DNA of 57,162 nt from Bacteroides reticulotermitis JCM 10512. GTDB lineage: Bacteria; Bacteroidota; Bacteroidia; Bacteroidales; Bacteroidaceae. Below the pieces are notes generated by a model. That model was not told where the DNA came from. It saw only the letters and a program-made list of their open reading frames with translations, and searched no databases. Shown here piece after piece: positions 9,137 to 17,816 of the stretch. How positions within the stretch are numbered: position 1 is the stretch's first letter; each line of letters opens with the position of its first letter. The position numbers and the translations under genes were made by a program. The DNA lies in assembly GCF_000517545.1 (NCBI RefSeq), contig NZ_BAIV01000036.1, positions 1 through 57,162 of the forward strand, written 5' to 3'.

Positions 9137-10296
9137 ATGAAAGGAATATTTCCCATAGATAAACTCCGTGAAATACGTACGCCTTTTTATTATTATGACA
9201 CAAACGTATTACGTGAAACATTAGCTTGCGTAAAAAACGAAGTCGCCCGATACGAACGCTTTGATGTGCATTACGCCATGAAGGCTAACGTGAACCCTAA
9301 AGTCCTGAAGATAATCAGCGAAAGTGGGTTAGGAGCCGACTGTGTGAGTGGAGGTGAGATACGTGCCGCTATTAAGGCAGGCATTCCGGCCGGAAAGATT
9401 GTTTTTGCAGGCGTAGGAAAGGCTGACTGGGAAATCGAGCTGGGCTTGGAATACGGTATCTTCTGTTTCAATGTAGAATCGATTCCCGAGCTTGAAGTTA
9501 TCAATGAATTAGCGTCCGCCCACGGCAAAGTAGCGAATGTGGTATTTCGTATCAATCCGAATGTCGGAGCGCATACCCATGCCAATATAACAACCGGGCT
9601 TGCCGAGAATAAGTTTGGTATCAGCATGCAAGATATGGAAGCGGTGATTGACGTAGCACAGGAGTTGAAGAATGTGAAGTTCGTTGGTCTGCATTTTCAT
9701 ATCGGTTCGCAGATATTGGATATGGGAGACTTCATGGCCCTTTGTAACCGGGTTAACGAATTGCAAAATCGCTAGAAGCACGCCATATCTTAGTTGAGCA
9801 TATTAACGTTGGCGGTGGTCTGGGAATTGACTATCAACACCCTAACAGGCAACCGATCCCGAACTTCAAAGAGTACTTCCGTACGTACAGTGATCATCTG
9901 AAACTACGTCCGTATCAGACGCTGCACTTTGAGTTGGGACGTTCCATTGTCGGACAATGCGGCTCTCTGATCTCCAAGGTTCTGTATGTAAAGAAAGGGG
10001 TTAACAAACAGTTCGCTATTCTGGATGCCGGTATGACCGATTTGATTCGTCCGGCCTTGTATCAGGCGTATCATAAAATGGAGAACCTGACTTCCGAAGA
10101 ACCTAATGCGACCTATGATGTGGTAGGCCCTATTTGCGAGTCGTCCGATGTGTTCGGTAAAGCGGTCGATTTGAATCAAGTGAAGCGTGGCGACCTGATC
10201 GCTCTTCGATCTGCCGGGGCTTACGGCGAAATTATGGCGTCGGGCTACAACTGCCGGGAGCTACCGAAAGGCTATGTCTCGGATGAGCTTATCTAG
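9137..10296 (+). CDS. lysA: diaminopimelate decarboxylase (frameshifted as sequenced)
   Basis: LysA is the PLP enzyme that makes L-lysine from meso-diaminopimelate. The N-terminal part carries the PLP lysine K49 in HYAMKAN and the loop FHIGSQ. The C-terminal part carries ELGR, the second-subunit motif ICESSDVFG, and G-A-Y-G. The frame stops at 9775, while the homologous sequence (E-A-R-H-I-L-V-E-H-I-N-V-G-G-G) continues in another frame. One extra A in the AAAA run at 9765-9768 restores a 386-residue protein of normal length ending at 10296. Because this enzyme is normally essential for lysine and uses a peptidoglycan precursor, a consensus error is more likely than a null allele. Confidence 0.88.
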
Positions 10297-10416
10297 CTAA
10301 TTGTATTTTTTGTTTAAAAAGATAAGTTTGCTAGAACAATATCGCTCGAGTGCTTGTTATCACAGTATAATCCATTTGCTAAATATTACATTAACAACTT
10401 ATAAATAAATACGATT

Positions 10417-10896
10417 ATGATCTCAGAAAAATTACAAAATGCAATCAATGAACAGATTACGGCTGAAATGTGGTCTTCTAACCTATACTTGGCAATGGCT
10501 TTTTATTTTGAAAAAGAAGGCTTTACCGGATTTGCTCATTGGGTAAAAAAACAATCTCAGGAAGAATTAGAACACGCTTATGAAATGGCTGACTATATCA
10601 TCAAACGTGGCGGAACAGCTAAAGTTGATAAGATTGATGTAGTTCCGAACGGATGGGGAACTCCTCTGGAAGTGTTCGAACATATCTATGAGCATGAATG
10701 TCACGTATCTAAACTGATTGATAAATTGGTTGATGTGGCTGCTGCTGAGAAGGATAAAGCTACACAAGACTTCTTGTGGGGATTTGTTCGCGAACAAGTA
10801 GAAGAAGAAGCTACTGCTCAGGGTATTGTAGATAAGATTAAGAAAGCTGGTGATGCCGGTATCTTCTTTGTTGATTCACAACTAGGACAACGTTAA
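10417..10896 (+). CDS. ftnA: bacterial non-haem ferritin
   Basis: Ferritin stores iron as a ferric core in a 24-subunit shell. It is a four-helix protein of 159 residues. Ferroxidase-centre ligands are visible: E17, E50 and H53 (helix B motif EELEHAYEM), with further glutamates in the C-terminal helix motif EEEATAQG. It appears to be a single-gene unit with its own A/T-rich upstream region and a strong terminator just after the stop. The frame is intact. Confidence 0.95.
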   Translation: MISEKLQNAINEQITAEMWSSNLYLAMAFYFEKEGFTGFAHWVKKQSQEELEHAYEMADYIIKRGGTAKVDKIDVVPNGWGTPLEVFEHIYEHECHVSKLIDKLVDVAAAEKDKATQDFLWGFVREQVEEEATAQGIVDKIKKAGDAGIFFVDSQLGQR

Positions 10897-10911
10897 TTAC
10901 CGTATAAAGAA

Positions 10912-10953
10912 ACAAAAAAGCTGTCTGGAGATTTCTCTAGACAGCTTTTTTTA
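10912..10953. terminator. bidirectional terminator ftnA / DUF2721
   Basis: Arms AGCTGTCT and AGACAGCT are flanked by a run of A on the left and T on the right. The hairpin can therefore terminate ftnA from the left and the minus-strand DUF2721 gene from the right. The DUF2721 stop codon lies within its edge. Confidence 0.85.
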
Positions 10954-11355
10954 TTTCTTATGTTTTCCTTCCATCGTGCCCAAGTAAATCTCGAGCGAAC
11001 GGGTAGATATTTGTATCTCTCTGAATGAGACTCCTAAAGAACCGATTAATAGCAAAAGCGCCAGACCGAATGCGTAAATTGATAATAGCTGTAGCCCGAT
11101 ATATATAAGGAACATACTTACCACACAGAAAAAAAGGCTGGCTATTCCCAAACCTTGCATGGTGCGCGTTAGGTTCAAGCGCTTGCGTAGATTCTCTATT
11201 TGCTGAACAGTGATATCCGACGGGTTTTCTACATAGCGATCCCGCAATTGACGTACTAGCTGCGCATAGGATAAAAAGCGATTGGTGTATGCGAGTAAGA
11301 TTAGCGAAATAGCCGAGAAAAGAAGGGCCGGGGTAGTGAGGGTAAGTTCTTCCAT
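10951..11355 (-). CDS. DUF2721 family membrane protein
   Basis: A 134-residue protein with a hydrophobic N-terminal segment (about 8-26) and two more membrane segments around residues 68-112, separated by a basic amphipathic stretch containing LRKRLNLTR. The pattern fits the DUF2721 family, whose role is unknown to me. It is convergent with ftnA and shares its terminator. The 70-base gap to kbl (which ends at 11426 on the same strand) allows co-transcription after kbl. Confidence 0.75.
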   Translation of the reverse strand: MEELTLTTPALLFSAISLILLAYTNRFLSYAQLVRQLRDRYVENPSDITVQQIENLRKRLNLTRTMQGLGIASLFFCVVSMFLIYIGLQLLSIYAFGLALLLLIGSLGVSFREIQISTRSLEIYLGTMEGKHKK

Positions 11356-11425
11356 ATTGATTAAAATACTTCCATTGTTATAGCCTGATATTTACGGTCT
11401 ATAACAATGGAAGAAGTGTAAATGT

Positions 11426-12613
11426 TTATTTTATGACACCGAGTTCCTTACCCACTTTGATGAAGGCAGAGATACATTTGTCGAGTTGATCCTTCTCATG
11501 TCCGGCAGAGATTTGCACGCGGATACGAGCCTGATCTTTGGGAACTACCGGGTAGTAGAAACCTGTGACATAAATGCCCTCTTCCTGCATGCGTGCCGCA
11601 TAATCCTGCGACAACTTCGCATCATAGAGCATCACAGCACAAATCGCACTTTGAGTCGGCTTGATATCAAAGCCTGCTGCGGTCATTTTCTCCCGGAAGT
11701 GATTGACATTCTCTACAAGTTTATCGTGTAGCGCGTTACTTTCTTTAAGCATTTTGAATACTTCAATGCTGGCTCCGACAACCGCTGGGGCAACCGAATT
11801 CGAGAATAAATACGGACGGCTACGTTGACGGAGCAGATCGATAATCTCTTTGCGTCCGGTAGTAAACCCGCCCATAGCCCCACCAAAGGCCTTACCGAGC
11901 GTACCGGTATAAATATCAATGCGTCCGTACGTATTGTATAGTTCACTTACTCCATGTCCGGTAGGGCCAACCACGCCGGCAGAGTGCGATTCGTCAATCA
12001 TGACGAGGGCGTTATACTTTTCTGCTAAGTCGCATATCTTGTCAATGGGGGGCACGTTACCATCCATCGAGAACACACCATCGGTTACTACGATACGGAA
12101 GCGTTGTGCTTGTGCCTCTTGCAGGCATTTCTCCAATTCGTTCATATCCGCATTTGCGTAGCGATAGCGTTTGGCTTTGCAAAGACGTACTCCATCGATG
12201 ATCGAAGCATGGTTCAATGAATCGGAAATGATCGCATCTTCTTCGGTGAACAAAGGCTCAAATACGCCGCCATTAGCATCAAAGCAGGCAGCATACAAGA
12301 TGGTATCTTCTGTCTGAAAGTAATCGGAAATAGCCGCTTCCAATTCTTTATGTATATCTTGGGTACCGCAGATGAAGCGTACGGACGACACACCGAATCC
12401 TCTCCGTTCCATTATCTGCTGAGCGGCTTTGACTAAGCGGGGGTGATTGGAAAGTCCCAGGTAATTGTTGGCGCAAAAATTCAGTACTTCTTTTCCTTTA
12501 ACCTGAATGGATGCTTGTTGTGCACTCTCGATAAGTCGTTCCTCTTTGTAGAGTCCGGCTTCTTTAATTTCAGCCAATATCTGACTGAGATGTCCTTGCA
12601 TTTTACCGTACAT
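11426..12613 (-). CDS. kbl: glycine C-acetyltransferase (2-amino-3-ketobutyrate CoA ligase)
   Basis: KBL cleaves 2-amino-3-ketobutyrate with CoA to glycine and acetyl-CoA, completing threonine breakdown. It is a fold-type I PLP enzyme of 395 residues. The Schiff-base lysine is K241 in GTLGKAFGG, the cofactor aspartate is D207 in MIDESHSAG, and the substrate loop has NNYLGLS. It is divergent from a threonine dehydrogenase that supplies its substrate, which separates it from related 8-amino-7-oxononanoate synthases (BioF). The frame is intact. Confidence 0.93.
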   Translation of the reverse strand: MYGKMQGHLSQILAEIKEAGLYKEERLIESAQQASIQVKGKEVLNFCANNYLGLSNHPRLVKAAQQIMERRGFGVSSVRFICGTQDIHKELEAAISDYFQTEDTILYAACFDANGGVFEPLFTEEDAIISDSLNHASIIDGVRLCKAKRYRYANADMNELEKCLQEAQAQRFRIVVTDGVFSMDGNVPPIDKICDLAEKYNALVMIDESHSAGVVGPTGHGVSELYNTYGRIDIYTGTLGKAFGGAMGGFTTGRKEIIDLLRQRSRPYLFSNSVAPAVVGASIEVFKMLKESNALHDKLVENVNHFREKMTAAGFDIKPTQSAICAVMLYDAKLSQDYAARMQEEGIYVTGFYYPVVPKDQARIRVQISAGHEKDQLDKCISAFIKVGKELGVIK

Positions 12614-12750
12614 AGTGTTTGAATTATTAGTTATGATACAAAGGACACTATTTTTATTGGAATAAACAATAAGTTTTTGGACTTAATCTGAAAAAAAAAG
12701 TGCTTACTTTGCACACCAATTAGCTTAATATATCTTTGGACAAGAAGAAA

Positions 12751-13704
12751 ATGGAACATGTTTTGGTGATTGGAGCAACCGGCCAAATCGGTTCGGAGCT
12801 CACAATGGAATTGCGCAAACGCTACGGAAACAGGAATGTTATAGCAGGTTATATTCCGGGTGCAGAACCTAAGGGTGAATTGCGAGAATCCGGACCATCA
12901 GCGGTGGTTGATGTGACGAACCGGAAAATGATCGAGGCAGTTGTGAAAGAGTATCATATCGATACAATCTACAACCTGGCTGCCCTACTTTCTGTCGTCG
13001 CTGAGTCCAAACCGGAATTGGCTTGGAAGATCGGAGTCGATGGCTTGTGGAATGTACTCGAGGTTGCCCGCGAATACCATTGTTCTGTTTTTACACCGAG
13101 TTCGATCGGATCATTCGGCGAAAGTACCCCTCATGTTAAAACGCCTCAGGACACGATTCAACGTCCTCGCACAATGTATGGTGTGACTAAGGTCACTACC
13201 GAACTACTTAGTGATTATTACTATAATAAATATGGAGTCGATACTCGTGCGGTGCGCTTTCCGGGAATCATCTCGAATGTAACTCCTCCGGGAGGTGGAA
13301 CGACCGACTATGCCGTTGATATCTATTATTCGGCGGTGAAGGGAGAGAAGTTTGTTTGTCCGATCCAAAAAGGAACCTTGATGGATATGATGTACATGCC
13401 CGATGCATTGAATGCGGCGATTATGCTAATGGAGGCTGATCCGGCTAAATTGATACATCGCAATGCTTTCAATATTGCGTCAATGAGTTTTGACCCGGAA
13501 ATGATTTATCAGGCTATTAAGAAGCATGTGCCTAATTTTGAAATGACCTATGATGTCGACCCATTGAAACAGCGCATTGCAGATAGCTGGCCTGATAGTT
13601 TGGATGACTCTTGTGCTCGTGAAGAGTGGGGGTGGAATCCGGTTTACGATTTAGAAAGTATGACTGTAGATATGCTCGAAAAGTTAAGTGAGAGATTGAG
13701 ATAA
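12751..13704 (+). CDS. tdh: L-threonine 3-dehydrogenase, SDR (epimerase-like) type
   Basis: An extended short-chain dehydrogenase. Rossmann motif GATGQIG lies near the N-terminus, a catalytic YGVTK motif follows, and the C-terminus matches the epimerase-like threonine dehydrogenases. In this family NAD-dependent oxidation of threonine gives 2-amino-3-ketobutyrate. The assignment is supported by the divergent kbl next door. I chose ATG at 12751 because the protein then begins M-E-H-V-L-V-I-G-A-T-G directly at the fold. An in-frame TTG at 12736 would add five residues. The stop overlaps the next start (TAATG). Confidence 0.88.
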   Translation: MEHVLVIGATGQIGSELTMELRKRYGNRNVIAGYIPGAEPKGELRESGPSAVVDVTNRKMIEAVVKEYHIDTIYNLAALLSVVAESKPELAWKIGVDGLWNVLEVAREYHCSVFTPSSIGSFGESTPHVKTPQDTIQRPRTMYGVTKVTTELLSDYYYNKYGVDTRAVRFPGIISNVTPPGGGTTDYAVDIYYSAVKGEKFVCPIQKGTLMDMMYMPDALNAAIMLMEADPAKLIHRNAFNIASMSFDPEMIYQAIKKHVPNFEMTYDVDPLKQRIADSWPDSLDDSCAREEWGWNPVYDLESMTVDMLEKLSERLR

Positions 13705-14552
13705 TGAAAAAACAAATTGTGGGGGTTATGCTACTTGGACTTCTTTGTTCTTGTGGAAATAAGACAACCAAGATTGATCCTTTTGCTGATATAACCAAGG
13801 AAGTAGACTCTATTCGGCACAAGACCGACTCTGTCCCTGGAGAGAAACAACCAGAGGAACTTAAACCGATAGAGGCTGACGAGTCTTTTGATGATTTTAT
13901 TTATAGTTTTGCGTCTGATAAAGAGTTACAGCTTCAGCGCGTCAAATTCCCATTGCCCTATTATAATGGCGATGAGAAGAAAAATATAGAAAAGCGTTTT
14001 TGGAAACATGATAACCTTTTTACCAAGCAAAACTACTATACATTACTCTTTGATCGTGAAGAGGATATGGACTTAGTAGGTGATACTTCATTAACCTCCG
14101 TGCAAGTTGAATGGATATACATGCGGACTCGGATGATTAAGAAGTACTATTTTGAACGTTTAAAAGGTGCGTGGATCCTGGAGGCTGTCAATCTGCGGCC
14201 TATTGAGCATAACGATAATGAGAACTTTGTAGAGTTCTTCAGCCGTTTCGCTTCAGACAGTTTGTTCCAGAGCCGTCGTGTGCAAGCCCCTTTGATGTTT
14301 GTGACTACGGATCCTGACGATGACTTTTCGATTCTCGAGACTACACTTGATCTCAATCAATGGTTTGCCTTTAAACCGGTATTGCCGGCTGATCGTCTTT
14401 CGAATATAAATTATGGGCAACAGAATAGTGACCAATCATCTACCAAAATATTAGCGCTGAAAGGCATTGGTAACGGTTTTTCCAATATCCTTTACTTTCA
14501 TCGCAAGGGTGGCGAATGGGAACTTTATAAGTTTGAGGACACTAGTATTTAA
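13704..14552 (+). CDS. DUF4348 lipoprotein
   Basis: A 282-residue predicted lipoprotein: hydrophobic segment (residues 5-14) and lipobox L-C-S-C with the lipidated cysteine at 17. A low-complexity Pro/Glu/Lys linker follows, then a globular region with two similar segments, each containing a DxF(V/I)-x-x-F-x-S-D motif (DDFIYSFASD and VEFFSRFASD), suggesting an internal duplication. I associate this with DUF4348 of Bacteroidales, whose function is unknown. Its start overlaps the tdh stop and murB follows after 54 bases, so these genes may be co-transcribed. Confidence 0.75.
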   Translation: MKKQIVGVMLLGLLCSCGNKTTKIDPFADITKEVDSIRHKTDSVPGEKQPEELKPIEADESFDDFIYSFASDKELQLQRVKFPLPYYNGDEKKNIEKRFWKHDNLFTKQNYYTLLFDREEDMDLVGDTSLTSVQVEWIYMRTRMIKKYYFERLKGAWILEAVNLRPIEHNDNENFVEFFSRFASDSLFQSRRVQAPLMFVTTDPDDDFSILETTLDLNQWFAFKPVLPADRLSNINYGQQNSDQSSTKILALKGIGNGFSNILYFHRKGGEWELYKFEDTSI

Positions 14553-14606
14553 CGACATTCCGAGCTATATTCATAGTTCGAATTAAGAAAAATAGATAAC
14601 TGATTC

Positions 14607-15602
14607 ATGGAGAAGTATTCGCTATTATCTCATAATACATTCGGTATTGATGTCTATGCAAAAAACTTCATTGAATATACTTCGGTAGATGAACTGAAAA
14701 AGTTGATTGCGCAGAACGCTTTTACCGTTCCTTTTTTACATATAGGCGAGGGGAGTAATCTCCTGTTTACCCGCGATTATGAAGGCTTGATTCTTCATTC
14801 CCGCATCAGGGGTATTGACGTAGTTGAAGAAACAGACGAATTTGTAACTGTTCGGGTTGGCGCCGGTGTCAACTGGGACGACTTTGTTGCCTACTGCGTT
14901 GATCGGAACTGGTATGGAGTAGAGAACCTATCACTGATTCCGGGTGAAGTAGGCGCAAGTGCCGTGCAAAACATTGGCGCGTATGGCGTTGAAGTCAAAG
15001 ATTTGATAACCGAAGTCGAAACAATCGACTGGCAGGGGCAAGAGCGCATCTATCCGGTTTCCGAGTGTGCCTACGCTTACCGGACTAGTATTTTCAAGCA
15101 ATCGGATAATAAGACGGTTTTCATTACGTATGTGCATTATAAGCTGCGCAAACAAGCGCATTATACTTTGGATTACGGTACCATTCGGCAAGAGTTGGAG
15201 AAATACCCGGCCTTGTCATTGGCTACTGTGCGTAAAGTGATTATCGACATTCGCGAAAGCAAGCTGCCCGATCCGAAGGTGATGGGTAACGCAGGTAGTT
15301 TCTTTATGAATCCGATTGTTCCATATACGCAATTTGAGGCCTTGAAAGGGGAATATCCACTGATGCCATTTTACGAACTAAGTGACGGACGTGTTAAGAT
15401 CCCGGCGGGTTGGCTCATCGATCAGTGTGGCTGGAAAGGAAAATCCTTGGGACCTGCTGCGGTGCATGATAAACAAGCTTTGGTACTGGTGAACTGCGGA
15501 GGTGCCAAAGGTAGCGATATTATAGCTTTGTCGGATGCCGTTCGGGCATCTGTACGTGATAAGTTTGGGATTGAAATTAATCCGGAGGTAAACTTTATTT
15601 AA
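14607..15602 (+). CDS. murB: UDP-N-acetylenolpyruvoylglucosamine reductase
   Basis: MurB reduces the enolpyruvyl group to lactyl, forming UDP-MurNAc in peptidoglycan synthesis. FAD-binding motifs are GEGSNLLF, then IPGEVGASAVQNIGAYG. The proton-donating serine lies at about S231 in GNAGSFFMNP. It has the E. coli-type (type I) architecture and 331 residues. The frame is intact and the metallo-hydrolase gene starts three bases after its stop. Confidence 0.95.
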   Translation: MEKYSLLSHNTFGIDVYAKNFIEYTSVDELKKLIAQNAFTVPFLHIGEGSNLLFTRDYEGLILHSRIRGIDVVEETDEFVTVRVGAGVNWDDFVAYCVDRNWYGVENLSLIPGEVGASAVQNIGAYGVEVKDLITEVETIDWQGQERIYPVSECAYAYRTSIFKQSDNKTVFITYVHYKLRKQAHYTLDYGTIRQELEKYPALSLATVRKVIIDIRESKLPDPKVMGNAGSFFMNPIVPYTQFEALKGEYPLMPFYELSDGRVKIPAGWLIDQCGWKGKSLGPAAVHDKQALVLVNCGGAKGSDIIALSDAVRASVRDKFGIEINPEVNFI

Positions 15603-15605
15603 TTT

Positions 15606-16366
15606 ATGAAGATACGGATATTAGGAAGCGGAACCTCTACCGGAGTGCCACAGGTAGGATGCTATTGTCCGGTTTGCACTTCTGCCGACCCTAGAGATAG
15701 CCGCCTGCGAACCTCTGCTCTTGTAGAGACCGATGATGCTCGGATACTGTTTGATTGTGGTCCCGATTTTAGAGCACAAACGCTTGCGCTTCCTTTTAAG
15801 CGCATCGACGGGGTACTTGTCACACACGAGCATTACGATCATGTAGGCGGTTTGGATGATTTACGTCCTTTCTGCCGCTTTGGTGAAATACCGATTTACG
15901 CCGAAGCTTACGTGGCTCGCGGATTATGTTCCCGTATGCCGTACTGTTTTGTAGATCATACCTACCGGGAGTTCCGAATATCCCTTTGGAAGAGATAATG
16001 CCCGGGAAGTCTTTTAAAATTAATCAGACTGAAGTTCTTCCGGTACGAGTGATGCATGGGAAGCTTCCCATTGTGGGCTATCGGGTTGGTCGTATGGCCT
16101 ATATTACGGATATGCTTACCATGCCTGAGGAATCGTACGAGCAATTGAAGGGTGTGGAAGTTTTGCTGGTCAACGCGCTTCGGATAGCTCCTCATTCTAC
16201 GCATCAAAATCTACAAGAAGCTTTGGAGGTGGCGAAGCGTATACAGGCTAAAGAGACTTACTTCGTACACATGAGCCATGACATAGGATTGCATCAGGAA
16301 GTCGAAGAGATGCTTCCGCCTAATGTGCACTTGACCTATGACGGTTTAGAAATAAGCTGGCCCTAG
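15606..16366 (+). CDS. MBL-fold metallo-hydrolase, PhnP-like (frameshifted as sequenced)
   Basis: A metallo-beta-lactamase-fold phosphodiesterase of the PhnP / cyclic phosphodiesterase type. It starts with I-L-G-S-G-T-S-T-G-V-P, has a four-cysteine-like metal site (C-Y-C-P-V-C), the signature THEHYDH, and a late FVHMSHDI histidine motif. The substrate is unknown. The frame is lost at 15965-15966: adding one C to the CC before GGG restores H-T-Y-P-G-V-P-N and a 253-residue protein ending at 16366. The gene follows murB by three bases, probably in the same transcript. Confidence 0.83.
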
Positions 16367-17184
16367 TCCTCATTCTCATCCAGGCGTTTATTATTCCAAC
16401 CAATGAAGAGGGGAGGATTACCCGGCCCTATTCGTGCGCTCGTGGCATTCCTTTGCCCCGGGCATTTTTTTATTTGCCCGGGGCATCGCATGTGAAAGCC
16501 AAGGGCAAATGAGAAAATGCCCGGGGCTAGCATCAAGAAATTTCACTTGTGTGACTTTACTTGGTTTCAGTTTATACGATTTTTGTTATCATACGTTTTT
16601 CATGGTCACTATTATATGCTTCGTACTAAGTTGCTTTACGGCTTTTGGTTTTACGTACGGTCGCTGAATAAAAAGCCCCCGATATCTTTTATTCAACCGC
16701 AACTTATTTTGTAGAATCCTTCGCTCGATTTCAGTTGGGCACGCAAGGCTTTCTTCTTTTTACGACTGAATTCTACTACGCTGTCTTCTCGGATTTACGA
16801 CCGATAATCTTTAAATGAAACAGCTGAAGAATTGAACTGGAAAGAGAATTTGGGGTAAAATCGGCTTGAAAATAAAGTTTTTGCTTTTTCCATTCAGCTT
16901 TCAGTTTTGAAGGTAATTGGTTGGTTTATAGCGTTTTTGGGCTGAAGGCAAGAACTGAAAGCCGGGAGTCTGGTTTCAGCCCTTGCTTTTAGTCGTATTC
17001 TCTTGTTATTCAGTCGTTTGTTGGGTAAACTGAAAGCTGAAAGCAAGAAATGAAACTTGTGTAGAGACCGTGTGGAGGCGATGGTGAAAATGTCTCGTGA
17101 TAATCTTCCCGATGTGATTGCGCAAATGTGTAGCTTGTAGTTTGTTAATGCGAGGAGTGTGTTTCGTGCATGGGTTTCAAAGAC
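16367..17184. other. gene-less region with inverted repeats
   Basis: No gene is supported over about 0.8 kb. Three copies of a GC-rich motif occur: TGCCCCGGGCA at 16454-16464 and its reverse complement TGCCCGGGGCA at 16475-16485, forming an 11-bp hairpin across a T-rich loop, plus TGCCCGGGGC at 16518-16527. From about 16885 to 17060 there are degenerate CTGAAAGC-type motifs in both orientations. Short open frames here lack any protein-like features. Confidence 0.55.
16454..16527. repeat. GCCCCGGGC inverted-repeat cluster
   Basis: Two perfectly complementary 11-bp arms (16454-16464 and 16475-16485) enclose a 10-base T-rich loop. A third arm at 16518-16527 has the orientation of the second and could pair with the first instead. 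It lies about 90 bases after the metallo-hydrolase stop, so it might act as a terminator, but on the plus strand the hairpin is not followed by a T run. Confidence 0.6.
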
Positions 17185-17232
17185 AAAAAAGGTTGCCAAA
17201 CTTTTAAGTAAAGAGTTCGGCAACCTTTTTTA
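17185..17232. terminator. terminator of the DUF3127 gene
   Basis: Arms AAAAAAGGTTGCC and GGCAACCTTTTTT flank a 21-base loop. It lies about 60 bases after the stop of the minus-strand DUF3127 gene. With runs on both sides it can work in both directions. Confidence 0.85.
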
Positions 17233-17290
17233 TAGTTGGTTTTGTTCTTCCGTATTTATTAGGAAAAACTACGGCAATGTCAATTTAGAA

Positions 17291-17665
17291 TCAAAACGGA
17301 AGGTCGTCTTTCACGTCTCCCACATTGAAATCCGGAGTAGCGCTGGGAGCTGGAGGAGGAACCGGAGAACCTGTACTCATGCTGCTATCAACACCGGCAC
17401 GTTCTACCTTCCAAGCACGAATACTATTAAACCAGCGATCCTGCCATTGGCGTGCATCAATGTCGAACGAAACCGTAAGTTCTTCACCCATTTGAATATT
17501 GAATTGTTCGATTTTGTCTACACCAAATACATCAAAACACATTTTGCGTGGATATTGATCGTGATTTTCAATTACGAACTCTTGTGATTTCCACTCGTTG
17601 CCGCTAGTCTTTGAAACTCCACCTCTAGGAGGAAGGATAGCGATAATTTTTCCTGTAAATTCCAT
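17291..17665 (-). CDS. DUF3127 protein with SSB-like acidic tail
   Basis: A 124-residue protein starting M-E-F-T-G-K-I-I at 17665. Upstream in-frame codons would add a tail that looks like untranslated sequence. The N-terminal 95 residues look like an OB-type beta domain (KSQEFVIEN, KMCFDVFG, MGEELTVSFDI) matching the Bacteroidetes family DUF3127, which has no established function. A flexible Ser/Pro-rich linker follows, and the last five residues are D-D-L-P-F. That ending resembles the partner-binding tip of single-stranded DNA-binding protein (acidic-I-P-F). It is divergent from dnaN. A DNA-maintenance role is inference. Confidence 0.8.
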   Translation of the reverse strand: MEFTGKIIAILPPRGGVSKTSGNEWKSQEFVIENHDQYPRKMCFDVFGVDKIEQFNIQMGEELTVSFDIDARQWQDRWFNSIRAWKVERAGVDSSMSTGSPVPPPAPSATPDFNVGDVKDDLPF

Positions 17666-17771
17666 TGCGATAATTTTAAATTCTGCTGCGAAGTTACAAT
17701 TTTTTGGGAATATCCCCCACACTCCAACTGTTTTTTCTTTTGTTTTGTTGGGTTGCCACAATCTTTTTTCG

Positions 17772-17779
17772 TAACTTTG
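17772..17779 (+). promoter_or_regulatory. -7 box for dnaN
   Basis: TAACTTTG matches TAnnTTTG and lies 37 bases before the dnaN ATG. T/G-rich sequence about 20 bases upstream (TTGGGTTG) could be the -33 element. Confidence 0.55.
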
Positions 17780-17816
17780 TGCATTAGTTCATTCAAAACT
17801 TAAATACTCGAAATAT

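Noticed and set aside
16434..16714. Two overlapping plus-strand frames in the 16.4-kb gap
   Set aside because: They read through the GC-rich inverted repeats in two frames and resemble no protein.
17666..17761. Extended N-terminus of the DUF3127 protein
   Set aside because: The upstream codons give no family-like sequence. The family start is at 17665.
17666..17816. Possible replication origin near dnaN
   Set aside because: No dnaA gene, no cluster of DnaA boxes and no dominant A/T-rich unwinding region are visible.
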